Below are positions 5,813 through 5,879 of a DNA stretch of 5,879 nucleotides, piece by piece (within the stretch, counting starts at the first letter, position 1; each line of letters starts with the position of its first letter). The stretch spans positions 1 through 5,879 of the forward strand of contig CAMNJD010000423.1 in assembly GCA_946540705.1 (NCBI GenBank). The letters are read 5' to 3'. The notes under the pieces are model-generated. The model did not search any database. It was not told the origin of the DNA and saw only the letters and a program-made list of their open reading frames with translations. A program made the position numbers and the translations under genes. The stretch comes from an uncultured Ruminococcus sp. (GTDB lineage: Bacteria > Bacillota > Clostridia > Oscillospirales > Ruminococcaceae).

Positions 5813-5879
5813 TTACAGAACGGTTTTCTGAAGCTCGTCAAGCAGCGCTGCCAGATCGAACACGGTGATCACGCCGTCG
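5813..5879 (-). CDS. C-terminal end of a possible dockerin or EF-hand-type protein (partial; runs off the right edge)
   Basis: Only the last 21 residues and the TAA stop (5815-5813) are visible. The reading frame is supported by the stop placed 8 nt before a strong terminator on the same strand. The visible peptide includes DGVITVFDLAALLDEL, which fits the second half of a dockerin or EF-hand calcium loop (D-G-x-I-x-x-x-D-L), as in type I dockerins of cellulosome-forming clostridia that end in a similar helix. If so, the missing part upstream would be a secreted carbohydrate-active enzyme or cell-surface protein. With so few residues, chance resemblance to another helical C-terminus remains possible. 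Confidence 0.55.
   Translation of the reverse strand, partial: DGVITVFDLAALLDELQKTVL

Overview
The window looks like chromosomal DNA from a GC-rich anaerobic Firmicute, most likely a clostridial gut or rumen bacterium near Ruminococcus/Oscillospiraceae. This is inferred from strong AGGAGG-type ribosome binding sites, a GTG start, an oxygen-sensitive acyl-CoA dehydratase activase, a possible dockerin-like C-terminus at the right edge, and GC-rich third codon positions. No marker gene fixes the species. All supported genes lie on the minus strand, so transcription runs from right to left.

Reading in that direction, the window opens with the last 21 codons of a gene whose end resembles a dockerin or EF-hand calcium loop (5813-5879). 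A convincing intrinsic terminator follows (5772-5805). Next come an extended -10 promoter (5697-5705), a short leader with a hairpin beside the ribosome binding site, and a 999-residue gene with a GTG start (2651-5650). It encodes a tandem BadF/HgdC-type ATPase activase fused to a DUF2229-type region. Thirteen bases later begins a membrane-anchored calcineurin-like metallophosphoesterase (1789-2637), almost certainly in the same transcript.

A 187-base intergenic region (1602-1788) holds a 17-bp palindrome and a strong 11-bp hairpin that may end the activase-phosphoesterase transcript. Beyond it lies a polyprenyl glycosylphosphotransferase (237-1601), the membrane enzyme that starts assembly of exopolysaccharide or capsule repeat units. 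Then comes the 5' end of a gene for a secreted or membrane protein with a signal peptide and a glycine-rich DYGGGGG repeat (1-178, cut by the window edge).

The genes do not form one obvious pathway. The activase suggests ATP-driven low-potential electron transfer to a radical dehydratase-like partner that is not present here. The glycosyltransferase, the exported Gly-rich protein and the possible dockerin protein all concern the cell surface. The most interesting element is the activase: both ATPase halves keep the two cysteines that hold the HgdC iron-sulphur cluster, at identical spacing, so one chain could form the whole cluster site. It also lacks the C-terminal third that I recall in longer relatives.
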